A stretch of DNA of 64,000 bases from Pontibacter beigongshangensis (GTDB lineage Bacteria > Bacteroidota > Bacteroidia > Cytophagales > Hymenobacteraceae), in NCBI RefSeq assembly GCF_014332515.1, contig NZ_VFSD01000024.1:1-64000 (forward strand), read 5' to 3'. Of the stretch, positions 36,011 to 43,753 are shown piece after piece; positions within the stretch are counted from its first letter, which is position 1; the number at the start of each line of letters is the position of its first letter. The position numbers were made by a program, and so were the translations under genes. A model generated the notes under the pieces. The model did not search any database. It saw only the letters and a list, made by a program, of their open reading frames with translations, and was not told where the DNA came from.

Positions 36011-36040
36011 CCGCAGGAACAGCAGAGTTTCCGGAGGGGC
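36011..36040 (+). repeat. partial dispersed repeat
   Basis: CCGCAGGAACAGCAG...TTTCCGGAGGGGC; the AT-rich ATTAGAATAATT half is missing. Confidence 0.5.
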
Positions 36041-36165
36041 TGATTTAGTTGTTGGTTGTTATTTGTTGATGATTAAATGGTTGATTTGGATATTCGAAGA
36101 TTTGGGAAAGTGGAGATGGATTACATGCCGTAAATTTTGATTCAGATAAAAAATTCAGCTTTTAA

Positions 36166-36190
36166 CAAGAGCAGCAGAACCTCCGGAGAA
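36166..36190 (+). repeat. partial dispersed repeat
   Basis: GAGCAGCAGAACCTCCGGAG only, a half element. Confidence 0.5.
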
Positions 36191-36233
36191 CATCTTGCAG
36201 GAATAAACAAGGCTTCTGTTTCCTGAATTTTGC

Positions 36234-36367
36234 GCTGGTGCGAGCTTGCCGCTCGTACTTTCATACCCCTGCCTTTCCAGAAGGGGCCAAAGCAGCTTCT
36301 TATAGATCCATTCTTTTAAGCTGTAGCCGTAAGGACCATTTGTTACGAGCGACAAGCTCGCACCAGC
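36234..36367. repeat. 134-bp inverted-repeat element (REP/MITE-like)
   Basis: A 24-nt arm at 36234-36257 (GCTGGTGCGAGCTTG...CGCTCGTA) and its reverse complement at 36344-36367 with one mismatch. Each arm contains its own small hairpin CGAGC...GCTCG, so it resembles a pair of head-to-head REPs. Confidence 0.75.
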
Positions 36368-36390
36368 GACCTGCTTTTCCTTACAAAATG

Positions 36391-36423
36391 AGCTCCGGAG
36401 GGCCTATTTCATTAGAATAATTA
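36391..36423 (+). repeat. dispersed repeat copy
   Basis: GCTCCGGAGGGCC, TATTTCATTAGAATAATTA; it lacks the CAG-rich part. Confidence 0.6.
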
Positions 36424-36461
36424 CTGGCTGTTACATGATAACTGGGCAGCCGGTCAGCACT

Positions 36462-36506
36462 CGGAGCAGCAGAGGCTCCGGAGGGGCTTTTTCATTAGAA
36501 TAATTT
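36462..36506 (+). repeat. dispersed repeat, best consensus copy
   Basis: Reference copy. It has a CAG-rich lead (GGAGCAGCAGAG), the core GCTCCGGAGGGGC and the tail TTTTTCATTAGAATAATTT. The core folds as AGGCTCC-GGA-GGGGCTT and is followed by T residues, like a compact rho-independent terminator. About 26 full or partial copies lie between genes in this window, in both orientations. Confidence 0.8.
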
Positions 36507-36675
36507 GTTTGTTGTTACCTGGCCCATGCTGCTCCTTATGTTTAGATTGCCGGGATGAATTCTACACTTCAAGCATAACAAACAACCAGCTATTTCCCAG
36601 AGCTCAGGTTCTGTACAGGAGACTTGTGCCAGGCTGCGCCGTGTTTGGCAAGGAGTATGTATCTTTGCAGTTACC

Positions 36676-37263
36676 ATGCCAGCTACTTCTCCACTCGATG
36701 CTTTGCTGCAGCAGATTCGCAGCTGCCGCCTTTGCGAAGAACACCTGCCCCTAGGGCCACGGCCCGTGCTCCGAGCATCGGCCAGCGCCCGTGTGCTGAT
36801 AGTGGGGCAGGCTCCCGGCACCCGGGTGCACGCCAGCGGCATACCCTGGCACGACCAAAGCGGAAAGCGCCTGCGCCAATGGCTGAACCTGGACGAGGAA
36901 ACATTCTACGACGAAACAAAAATTGCCATTGTTCCGATGGGCTTCTGCTACCCTGGCAAAGGAAAGAGTGGCGACCTGCCTCCCCGGCCCGAATGCGCGC
37001 GCCACTGGCACCAGTTGCTACTGGCACAGCTGCCGGCGGTGCAGCTAACGCTCCTGGTAGGCAAGTATGCCCAGGATTATTTTTTAGGAAACCGCGCTCG
37101 GCCCACGCTCACCGAAACCGTGGCGCACTGGCAGGAGTACCTGCCCTCCTACATGCCGCTCCCCCACCCCTCGCCCCGGAACCAGTTTTGGGTAAAACGG
37201 AATCCGTGGTTTGAGCAGGAGGCGGTGCCGGTGCTGCAGCAACTTGTGCGCTCACATTTATAA
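36676..37263 (+). CDS. uracil-DNA glycosylase superfamily protein with Fe-S site
   Basis: A 195-residue member of the UDG superfamily. Motif A is VGQAPGTRVHASGIPW (43-58) and motif B is HPSPRN (about 159). Cys17, Cys20, Cys91 and Cys107 reproduce the CxxC plus C-x15-C spacing of family 4 thermophilic UDGs, which bind a 4Fe-4S cluster. It probably removes uracil or another damaged base from DNA, although some relatives cross-link or lack activity. The motif A residue after GQAPG is Thr rather than the usual Glu or Asn of family 4/6, so the chemistry is uncertain. Start ATG 36676. The best-preserved dispersed repeat lies 169 bp upstream. Confidence 0.83.
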   Translation: MPATSPLDALLQQIRSCRLCEEHLPLGPRPVLRASASARVLIVGQAPGTRVHASGIPWHDQSGKRLRQWLNLDEETFYDETKIAIVPMGFCYPGKGKSGDLPPRPECARHWHQLLLAQLPAVQLTLLVGKYAQDYFLGNRARPTLTETVAHWQEYLPSYMPLPHPSPRNQFWVKRNPWFEQEAVPVLQQLVRSHL

Positions 37264-37307
37264 TTCATTTTAATGCAAATTTTCATGGCATTTGTCTATA
37301 TTAGAAC

Positions 37308-37370
37308 ATGTGTACATTTTGTTTTTGCAGCACAGAAAACAAAACGTATACCTGCTCTACATGCGAATAA
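37308..37370 (+). CDS. possible 20-residue Cys-rich leader peptide
   Basis: An ATG-initiated reading frame encoding MCTFCFCSTENKTYTCSTCE, with five Cys in 20 residues in a CxxCxC...CxxC pattern. It ends 13 bp before the aminotransferase start. It could be a cysteine-sensing leader for that gene, a tiny metal-binding peptide, or chance. No ribosome binding site is obvious. Low confidence. Confidence 0.25.
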   Translation: MCTFCFCSTENKTYTCSTCE

Positions 37371-37383
37371 CTGATCTTTCCCC

Positions 37384-38532
37384 ATGATAAACTACCCCTC
37401 CAGCAAGCTCCCTGACATCAACACCACCATTTTCACCATTATGTCGGGGCTGGCAACCGAGCATCAGGCCATTAACCTCTCACAAGGATTTCCGGACTTT
37501 AACTGCCCCGAAGAACTAATTGAGCTCGTTACCAGGCACATGCGCGACGGCCATAACCAGTATGCCCCCATGCCTGGGGTAAAGCGGCTGCGGGAAAAAA
37601 TCAGTGAAAAAACACAGCTTATGTATGATTATCAGCCAGACCCCGAGCGCGAGATAACGGTAACATCTGGTGCCACAGAGGCTTTGTTTGCCGCCATAGC
37701 CGCCGTAGTGAAAGCCGGAGACGAGGTGGTGGTGCTGGAGCCATGCTATGATGCCTATATACCGGCCATCCGGCTGGCGGGAGGCATCCCGATTCATGTG
37801 CCGCTGGTAGTGCCAGATTTTCATGTAGACTGGAACCTGGTAAAGAAACGCATCTCTTCCCGTACACGTGCCATCATTATCAACACGCCGCATAACCCAA
37901 CCGGTGCCGTTATGACGCACCAGGACATGGAAACGCTGGCCAGCATTATCGACAGCACCGATATACTGGTGATCAGCGATGAGGTGTACGAGCACATGGT
38001 GTTTGATGGAGACACCCACAGCAGTGTATTGCGGCACCCCTCACTGCGCACGCGCAGCATGGTGATCTCCTCTTTTGGCAAAACCTACCACACCACCGGC
38101 TGGAAAATAGGCTATGCCATTGCGCCGCCTGCCCTTACCACCGAGCTGCGCAAGATGCACCAGTTCCTCACCTTCAGCACCGTTACCCCCATGCAGCTGG
38201 CCATTGCCGATTACCTGGATAACGACACCCATTACCGCACGCTACCCCATTTCTACCAGGCCAAGCGCGACCTGTTCTGCCAGTTGCTGGAGCCATCCCG
38301 GTTTCAGGTGTTGCCATCGTCCGGCACCTACTTTCAGCTCGCCCGGTACGATGCCATCTCGCAGGAGCACGACCTGGACTTTGCCAAGCGGCTTACCCGG
38401 GAAATAGGCGTGGCCTCTATTCCGGTGTCGGTGTTTTACCACGACAAAACCGACAACAATTTCCTGCGCTTCTGCTTCGCAAAATCTGAAGACACCCTGC
38501 GCCAGGCTGCCGAACGACTCGTGGAGCTGTAG
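37384..38532 (+). CDS. ybdL: methionine aminotransferase-like PLP enzyme
   Basis: A 382-residue fold type I aminotransferase. The N-terminus INLSQGFPDFNCPEEL and QYAPMPGVKRLREKI are typical of the YbdL/KAT group. The PLP site includes Asn in INTPHNPTGAV, Asp and Tyr in ISDEVYEH and the Schiff-base Lys in SSFGKTYHTTGWKIGY. YbdL in E. coli transaminates methionine and aromatic acids to their 2-oxo acids. Here the role may be methionine salvage. A Cys-rich mini-ORF precedes it. A bidirectional terminator separates it from convergent kduD. Confidence 0.88.
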   Translation: MINYPSSKLPDINTTIFTIMSGLATEHQAINLSQGFPDFNCPEELIELVTRHMRDGHNQYAPMPGVKRLREKISEKTQLMYDYQPDPEREITVTSGATEALFAAIAAVVKAGDEVVVLEPCYDAYIPAIRLAGGIPIHVPLVVPDFHVDWNLVKKRISSRTRAIIINTPHNPTGAVMTHQDMETLASIIDSTDILVISDEVYEHMVFDGDTHSSVLRHPSLRTRSMVISSFGKTYHTTGWKIGYAIAPPALTTELRKMHQFLTFSTVTPMQLAIADYLDNDTHYRTLPHFYQAKRDLFCQLLEPSRFQVLPSSGTYFQLARYDAISQEHDLDFAKRLTREIGVASIPVSVFYHDKTDNNFLRFCFAKSEDTLRQAAERLVEL

Positions 38533-38561
38533 CTACGCTTTTTCAGGCGCAGCACCAGCCC

Positions 38562-38600
38562 AAAAAAAGCCTCTCCTTCTGGCAGAAAGAGAGGCTTTTA
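38562..38600. terminator. bidirectional terminator between ybdL and kduD
   Basis: AAAAGCCTCTC and GAGAGGCTTTT form an 11-bp stem with a 13-nt loop, with A-run and T-run on the outer sides. Confidence 0.85.
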
Positions 38601-38620
38601 ACACTTAATTTTCTCAGCTG

Positions 38621-39412
38621 TTACTCGTTGGCCGGCTTACCGATAGTTGCCAGAATGCCACCATCCACATACAGTATCTGGCCATTCACGAAGTTGCTTG
38701 CCTGCGAAGCCAGGAATACGATGGCGCCGCCCAATTCTTCTGGCTCTCCCCACTTACCTGCAGGCGTGCGGTTATTAATAAAGTCGAAGAACGGGTTGCC
38801 GTCTACCCGAATTGGAGCCGTTTGGGAGGTGGCAAAATAGCCGGGCCCCAGGCCGTTTACCTGAATATTGAACTTGGCCCATTCCGTGGCCATGTTCTTG
38901 GTCAGCATTTTGAGTCCGCCCTTGGCTGCGGCGTAAGCGCCAACGTTCTGGCGGCCCAGCTCGCTCATCATGGAGCAGATGTTGATCACTTTTCCCTGGC
39001 CGCGCCCGATCATGCCTTTAATAACCGCCTGCGTTACAATGAATGGCGAAGTAAGGTCTACATCAATTACCTCTTTCCACTCCTCCAACGGCATATCTAC
39101 CAGCGGAATGCGCTTAATAATACCAGCATTGTTAACCAGAATATCGATCGGGCCCACCTCCTGCTCTATGGTGGCCACCAGTTGCACTACCTGCTGCTGG
39201 TCCGTAACATTGCAGCGGTAGCCGTAGGCTTTAATGCCGGCAGCCTTGTAGGCCTCTACCGCCTTGTCTATTTTCTCCTGCGAGGAGTTGCCGTTTACGA
39301 CAACAGTGGCACCTGCTTCGCCAAGCGCCATGGCCATAGCCATGCCTAAACCGTGGGTGCCGCCAGTTATCCAGGCCACCTTGCCGGTCAGGTCAAATTG
39401 CTTTAATATCAT
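38621..39412 (-). CDS. kduD: 2-dehydro-3-deoxy-D-gluconate 5-dehydrogenase (KduD-like SDR)
   Basis: A 263-residue classical short-chain dehydrogenase. The NAD(P) motif is TGGTHGLG (16-23), NNAG is at about 92-95, the catalytic Ser is in NICSMMSE, and the Tyr-x3-Lys is in GAYAAAKGG. KduD converts 3-deoxy-D-glycero-2,5-hexodiulosonate to 2-keto-3-deoxygluconate (KDG) in pectin and alginate catabolism. The neighbouring kduI, kdgK and eda support this role over other SDR activities such as gluconate 5-dehydrogenase. It is transcribed with kduI, which lies 134 bp upstream on the same strand. Confidence 0.9.
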   Translation of the reverse strand: MILKQFDLTGKVAWITGGTHGLGMAMAMALGEAGATVVVNGNSSQEKIDKAVEAYKAAGIKAYGYRCNVTDQQQVVQLVATIEQEVGPIDILVNNAGIIKRIPLVDMPLEEWKEVIDVDLTSPFIVTQAVIKGMIGRGQGKVINICSMMSELGRQNVGAYAAAKGGLKMLTKNMATEWAKFNIQVNGLGPGYFATSQTAPIRVDGNPFFDFINNRTPAGKWGEPEELGGAIVFLASQASNFVNGQILYVDGGILATIGKPANE

Positions 39413-39436
39413 ATTGTTGAGGTTTAATGGGTCAGA

Positions 39437-39474
39437 GTCTGTCCGAAGCTTCGCGGGCGAAACTCCGGACAGAG
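39437..39474. repeat. hairpin between kduI and kduD
   Basis: CTGTCCG...CGGACAG arms surround AAGCTTCGCGGGCGAAACTC, which itself can form a small hairpin (TTCGC/GCGAA). Not followed by T-runs; possibly a transcript-processing or REP-type site. Confidence 0.5.
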
Positions 39475-39546
39475 TAGTATGTTGTTTTGCAAAAAGCCTA
39501 CACAGGCCTCATCAAACTTAATTTCAGGCCTGTACCTTTTTACCTG

Positions 39547-40389
39547 CTATCTTAACTCAGTGATCTTGCGGATGTCCATGTCGCCGTAGTCGAGGTTCTC
39601 GCCGGCCATGCCCCAGATAAAGGTGTAATTAGAAGTGCCTGAACCGGAGTGGATAGACCATGGCGGCGAAATGACCGCCTGCTCGTTTTGCATCCAGATG
39701 TGGCGCGTTTCGGTAGGCTCTCCCATAAAGTGGCACACCGACTGCTCTGCCGGCACATCAAAGTACAGGTATACTTCCATACGGCGATCGTGCGAGTGGG
39801 CTGGCATGGTGTTCCAAACGCTTCCGGTCTTCAGCTCCGTCATGCCCATTTGCACCTGGCAGGTTTCTATAACGCCTGCTACCAACAGCTTGGTAATGGT
39901 TCGGGCATTGGCGGTTTCGAGGCTTCCGAGCTCCACAACCTCTGCCTGCTCGCGGGTAACTTTTTTAGAAGGGTAGGCATGGTGTGCCGGAGCTGAGTTG
40001 ATATAGAACTTGGCGGGGTTCCCTGAATCGGCGCTTGAGAACGTTACGTCTTTGGTGCCTCTGCCCAGGTACAGGGCCTCCTTGTTCTGAAGCTCAAATC
40101 TCTGCCCGTCGGCCTCTACCGTACCGGCGCCCCCTACGTTTATGATGCCCATCTCTCTTCTTTCCAGAAAGAACTCAGCCTTCAGCGGATCTATCGTTTC
40201 CAGCTTTACGCTCTTGCTTACGGGCATGGTACCTCCAGCCATGTAACGGTCGTAATGAGTATAGGTCAGCTGAATCTGATCAGCTGCGAAAACGGTTTCA
40301 ATCAGGAAATTTTTTCTCAGCGCTTCTGTGTCCATCTGCTTGGTTTCCTGCGGACTTACGGCATAGCGCACATCAAATTGCATACTCAT
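39547..40389 (-). CDS. kduI: 5-dehydro-4-deoxy-D-glucuronate isomerase
   Basis: A 280-residue KduI family cupin. It isomerises 5-keto-4-deoxyuronate, the product of unsaturated uronate release from pectin or other uronans, to 3-deoxy-2,5-hexodiulosonate. Seen in the sequence: YMAGGTMPVSK, GIINVGGAGTV, ALYLGRGTKDV, the metal-ligand region TMPAHSHDRRMEVYLYFD and ISPPWSIHSG. These are the conserved blocks of the family. Start 40389 (MSMQFDVRY) is chosen because family members begin there. First gene of the kduI-kduD unit, 283 bp downstream of the lacI-type gene's stop. Confidence 0.95.
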   Translation of the reverse strand: MSMQFDVRYAVSPQETKQMDTEALRKNFLIETVFAADQIQLTYTHYDRYMAGGTMPVSKSVKLETIDPLKAEFFLERREMGIINVGGAGTVEADGQRFELQNKEALYLGRGTKDVTFSSADSGNPAKFYINSAPAHHAYPSKKVTREQAEVVELGSLETANARTITKLLVAGVIETCQVQMGMTELKTGSVWNTMPAHSHDRRMEVYLYFDVPAEQSVCHFMGEPTETRHIWMQNEQAVISPPWSIHSGSGTSNYTFIWGMAGENLDYGDMDIRKITELR

Positions 40390-40672
40390 ATTTATATATT
40401 TTTGGAGTGAAGCCTGCACAACCAGATGCAGGACAAAATAAAATCTTAATTCTTACCTGTAAAAACTAAAGGTTACTTGCACTGCTTACCAGTTCAAACA
40501 GCCTTATGTTAATCTAATAAAGTATACTTATTCCTATAAGCATATCAAATTTAACCATTTTAAATGTTCTTCCCATGTAGTTTGCCGGTTTTCAGCATTT
40601 ACTCTAACCATCTCCTTACAAAAGCCTATTTCCAGTGCTTTTCAGGCAGCAGTTGCCAGTTAAAAATTCAAA

Positions 40673-41698
40673 TTACAGCCTGCTGGAGCGCCTTATTACC
40701 AATTCGATAGGCGTGATAAGGGAGATATGGTTCTGGCTGTGATTAGTTTTCTGCTCCAGCAGCTCCAACATCAGCGTGGCTGCCTGCACCCCCACTTCGT
40801 AGGGGAACTGCTCTACCGAGGTTATGGGCGGCTCAATAATTTCGGTGCGAGAGTCGTTGGAGTAGCCGGTCACCTTTAGCTGTTGGGGAACAGAAATTCC
40901 TTTTGCCTTGGCGCACTGCACGACCGCTACAGCAGTAGTGTCGTTACCCGCAAAAACAGCATCCGGCAAACCACCTTCTGCAAAAAGCGCCTTGCAGGTC
41001 AGCTGCGCGTTCTTCTTGTTCAGTTCGTGGCAAAACATCAGGCTCTCGTCGGGCGTCATGTCAAACTCCCGAAGCGCCTCCTGGTAGCCCTCATACCGGT
41101 CGCGGTACAGCTTGCAGCTTAAGGGGCCCGTGATATAGGCAATCTTCCTGGCCCCTTGTTCGAGCAGGTGGCGCGTGGTCTGGTAACCGCCCTGGTAATC
41201 GTCGCCCTGAATTTTGTGAGCCGGGTAATTGTGCGGCACCCGGTCATAAAAAACCAGCGGTATATTGGCTCTGTTAAAAATATCGAAATGCGAAAAGTCT
41301 TCGGTATATAGTGTAGACGACACGATCAGGCCATCCACACGCGAGGCGTACATTACGCCCACCAGTTCTTTCTCGATGGCAGGCGAGTCGTTAGACTGGC
41401 ACACCATCAGGTTGTAGCCGTACTCGTGCAGCTTGTGCTGAATGGCCGTGATAACAGTAGACTGGAAGTACATGGTGATGCGGGGCGCGATCAGGCCGAT
41501 CATGTTGGACCTGCTATTGCGGAGGCTGGCAGCCAGCGCGTTGTGGCGGTAATCCAGCTTTTCGACAGCCTCCCGCACCCGTTGCTTGGTACTCTGGCTG
41601 ATGTGCGGGTGGTCGTTCAGGGCACGCGACACAGTGGAGATAGAAAGGCCAAGGGTGGCGGCAATATCCTTTATCGTGTGCTGAACTTGTTTCTTCAT
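40673..41698 (-). CDS. LacI-family transcriptional regulator
   Basis: A 341-residue LacI/GalR protein. The N-terminal HTH reads TIKDIAATLGLSISTVSRALNDHP and is followed by the hinge LAASLRNSRSNMIGLIAPR. The periplasmic-binding-like domain has VDGLIVSSTLY and DAVFAGNDTTAVAVVQ. It lies between kduI and the divergent kdgK gene, so it probably senses a uronate intermediate such as KDG or KDPG. A CG-centred palindrome (41709-41722) stands 11 bp upstream of its start and is the likely operator. Start 41698 removes a five-residue extension that the HTH does not need. Confidence 0.92.
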   Translation of the reverse strand: MKKQVQHTIKDIAATLGLSISTVSRALNDHPHISQSTKQRVREAVEKLDYRHNALAASLRNSRSNMIGLIAPRITMYFQSTVITAIQHKLHEYGYNLMVCQSNDSPAIEKELVGVMYASRVDGLIVSSTLYTEDFSHFDIFNRANIPLVFYDRVPHNYPAHKIQGDDYQGGYQTTRHLLEQGARKIAYITGPLSCKLYRDRYEGYQEALREFDMTPDESLMFCHELNKKNAQLTCKALFAEGGLPDAVFAGNDTTAVAVVQCAKAKGISVPQQLKVTGYSNDSRTEIIEPPITSVEQFPYEVGVQAATLMLELLEQKTNHSQNHISLITPIELVIRRSSRL

Positions 41699-41708
41699 GG
41701 ATAATTCC

Positions 41709-41722
41709 TGCAATCGTTTGCA
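41709..41722. promoter_or_regulatory. LacI-type operator candidate
   Basis: TGCAATCGTTTGCA is a 14-bp CG-centred near-palindrome (half-sites TGCAA/TTGCA), the form typical of LacI/GalR sites. It lies in the divergent lacI-kdgK gap. Confidence 0.55.
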
Positions 41723-41806
41723 AAGAAAGTAAATCTACCTAACTTTAGTCAAAGTTCAACCTTAAACGGTCAAAATTTAAGTACACCCCTAACAGAATAA
41801 AAGCAT

Positions 41807-42826
41807 ATGAGAGAAGGGAAAGTTCTCATTTTTGGTGAGTTGTTGTGGCGCCTGGCTTCCGTAGACAAAAGCCTGGAATCTGCAGATAACCTATTACAGA
41901 TTTATCCGGGCGGAGCTGAAGCGAATGTGGCCGCCTCCCTGGGCCTTTGGGACATCCCCTGCTCCTACCTTACCTGCGTGCCCGAAAACGAACTCTCGGC
42001 CAAGGCGCTGGAGGAACTGGAGCGGCGTGGCGTAAAAACCGACCTGGTACTGAAGCAGGGCGACCGCGTGGGACTTTACTTTTTATTGTCGGCCAATGGC
42101 CTGAGCACCGGCCAGGTGGTGTACGACCGCAAATACTCTTCTTTCAGCCAGCTCACGCCCGGCAGCATCGACTGGGAAAGCATCCTGAAAGATTTCTCGT
42201 GGTTCCATTGGAGCGCCATTACCCCGGCCCTGAACGAGAACGTAGCCACTATCTGCAAAGAGGCGCTGGTAGCAGCCAAAAAACTGGGGCTGACTGTATC
42301 GGTAGACCTGAACTACCGCAACCGCCTCTGGACCTACGGCAAAACCCCGCTCGAGGTAATGCCGGAGCTGGTGCAGTACTGCGATGTGGTCATGGGCAAC
42401 ATCTGGGCAGCTAATGTGATGCTGGGCACTCCGATAGCCGAAGGCCTGCACCGTGAAACCAGTCAGGAGGAATACCTGCAGCATGCAGAGCAATCGGCCA
42501 GGGCTATTATGCAGGCTTTTCCGGCGTGCAAGCATGTGGCCTTCACGTTCCGGTTTATGGACAGCCCGAACCACAACCTCTTCTACGGCACTTACTACAA
42601 CGGGCAGCAGCAATACGTATCGCATGTGTACGAAACCCAGGAAGTAGTGGACCGGATCGGCAGCGGCGACGCGTTCATGGCCGGCCTCATCTACAGCCTG
42701 CACGGGCAACTGGAAGGGCAGGATGTCGTTGATTTCGCTACCGCCTCGGCCTACCAGAAGCTTTTCGTTTCCGGCGACTTCGGAAACCACTCCTTATCGC
42801 ATATCAAACAACATATTATCCATTAG
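41807..42826 (+). CDS. kdgK: 2-dehydro-3-deoxygluconokinase (PfkB family)
   Basis: A 339-residue ribokinase-type sugar kinase. The N-terminal PGGAEANVAASLG (48-60 approx.) is the sugar-binding block, and DRIGSGDAFMAGLIY (about 282-296) is the second PfkB signature, with the catalytic Asp in GSGDAF. KdgK phosphorylates KDG to KDPG with ATP. Together with eda downstream and kduI/kduD across the regulator this role fits well, although the sequence alone also allows other PfkB substrates. The gap to eda (191 bp) carries a long imperfect inverted repeat. Confidence 0.9.
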   Translation: MREGKVLIFGELLWRLASVDKSLESADNLLQIYPGGAEANVAASLGLWDIPCSYLTCVPENELSAKALEELERRGVKTDLVLKQGDRVGLYFLLSANGLSTGQVVYDRKYSSFSQLTPGSIDWESILKDFSWFHWSAITPALNENVATICKEALVAAKKLGLTVSVDLNYRNRLWTYGKTPLEVMPELVQYCDVVMGNIWAANVMLGTPIAEGLHRETSQEEYLQHAEQSARAIMQAFPACKHVAFTFRFMDSPNHNLFYGTYYNGQQQYVSHVYETQEVVDRIGSGDAFMAGLIYSLHGQLEGQDVVDFATASAYQKLFVSGDFGNHSLSHIKQHIIH

Positions 42827-42832
42827 ATTCTA

Positions 42833-42997
42833 GATGTTAGATATTAGATGCTAGATTTTTACAGTTTCACTCATTGCCATGTTAAAGCAAAGTAGCCTCC
42901 ATTTTATGGATTCTTCCTTTGGAGATGCTACAAGATCATTTGTGACTTTTATCATCTGAGTATTTTAAGAAAAGTCTAACATCTAATATCTAACATC
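42833..42997. repeat. inverted repeat between kdgK and eda
   Basis: The 23-nt arms at 42833-42855 (GATGTTAGATATTAGATGC...) and 42975-42997 are reverse complements with one mismatch, about 119 nt apart. Each arm is built of TCTAA(C/T)ATC micro-repeats. A partial copy of the same text occurs at 47485-47510. Confidence 0.65.
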
Positions 42998-43017
42998 TAA
43001 CATCTTAAAAAAAGAAA

Positions 43018-43674
43018 ATGGCAACAGATAAAAACCAGGTATTAGATACCATCAAAACATCACCGGTTATTCCCGTATTTTTCAACGCTGACCCTGAAGT
43101 TTGCAAGGCCGTGCTGGCAGCTTGCTACGAAGGCGGCATGCGGGTATTTGAGTTTACCAACCGCGGCGAGCAGGCGCTTGCCAACTTTAAGGTGCTGGTA
43201 GAAACAGCCAAAGCGCAGTACCCGGGCATGAAGCTGGGCATCGGCACGATTAAGGACAGCGAAACAGCCACCAAGTTTATAGAGGCCGGCGCCGACTTTA
43301 TCGTGAGCCCGATCATGAACGCCGACATTGCCAAAACGGTGCACGCGCAGGGGCTGCTCTGGATACCTGGCTGCATGACGCCAACCGAGATCGACCAGGC
43401 CGAGAAAGCCGGGGCAAGCCTCGTGAAACTGTTTCCGGGCAACGTACTGGGCAGCGGCTTCCTGAAAGCCATTAAAGAACTGTTCCCGAAGCTGCTCTTT
43501 ATGCCAACCGGCGGCGTGGCACCAACCAAAGAAAGCCTCGATGAGTGGTTCAGTGCCGGCGTAACTGCCACTGGCCTGGGCTCCAAATTGTTCGAGAAAC
43601 CAGCAGATGCCGGCGATGGCTATGAGTGGCTAAGCAAACGCGCCGCAAATATGCTGGAGATGGTGAAGAAGTAG
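43018..43674 (+). CDS. eda: KDPG/KHG aldolase
   Basis: A 218-residue class I aldolase. Glu45 and Arg49 (VFEFTNRG) and the Schiff-base Lys137 (SLVKLFPG) are present, with the phosphate-binding FMPTGGVAPT block. It splits KDPG into pyruvate and glyceraldehyde 3-phosphate, the last step of the uronate route that starts with KduI. The length is normal for the family. It lies downstream of kdgK on the same strand. A dispersed repeat that can double as a terminator begins inside its stop codon. Confidence 0.95.
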   Translation: MATDKNQVLDTIKTSPVIPVFFNADPEVCKAVLAACYEGGMRVFEFTNRGEQALANFKVLVETAKAQYPGMKLGIGTIKDSETATKFIEAGADFIVSPIMNADIAKTVHAQGLLWIPGCMTPTEIDQAEKAGASLVKLFPGNVLGSGFLKAIKELFPKLLFMPTGGVAPTKESLDEWFSAGVTATGLGSKLFEKPADAGDGYEWLSKRAANMLEMVKK

Positions 43675-43741
43675 CAGCAGCAGATAATTTATAGCCCGGA
43701 AGGCCCATTTTCATTAGAATAATTCTATGGAATGGGCCTTT
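43672..43741 (+). terminator. dispersed repeat acting in an eda terminator
   Basis: The repeat starts at the TAG stop (TAGCAGCAGCAG...CCGGAAGGCCCATTTTCATTAGAATAATT, quoted in parts). Its AAGGCCCATT (43700-43709) pairs with AATGGGCCTT (43732-43741), followed by TTGG. This shows a repeat recruited into a larger hairpin at a gene end. Confidence 0.6.
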
Positions 43742-43753
43742 TGGTATTTCAGG

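Larger units (their letters stand above)
35968..36675. other. repeat-rich intergenic region
   Basis: 708 bp containing four full or partial dispersed repeats, a separate 134-bp inverted repeat (36234-36367) and low-complexity TTGTTGGTTGTTATTTGTTG text. No gene. Confidence 0.55.
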
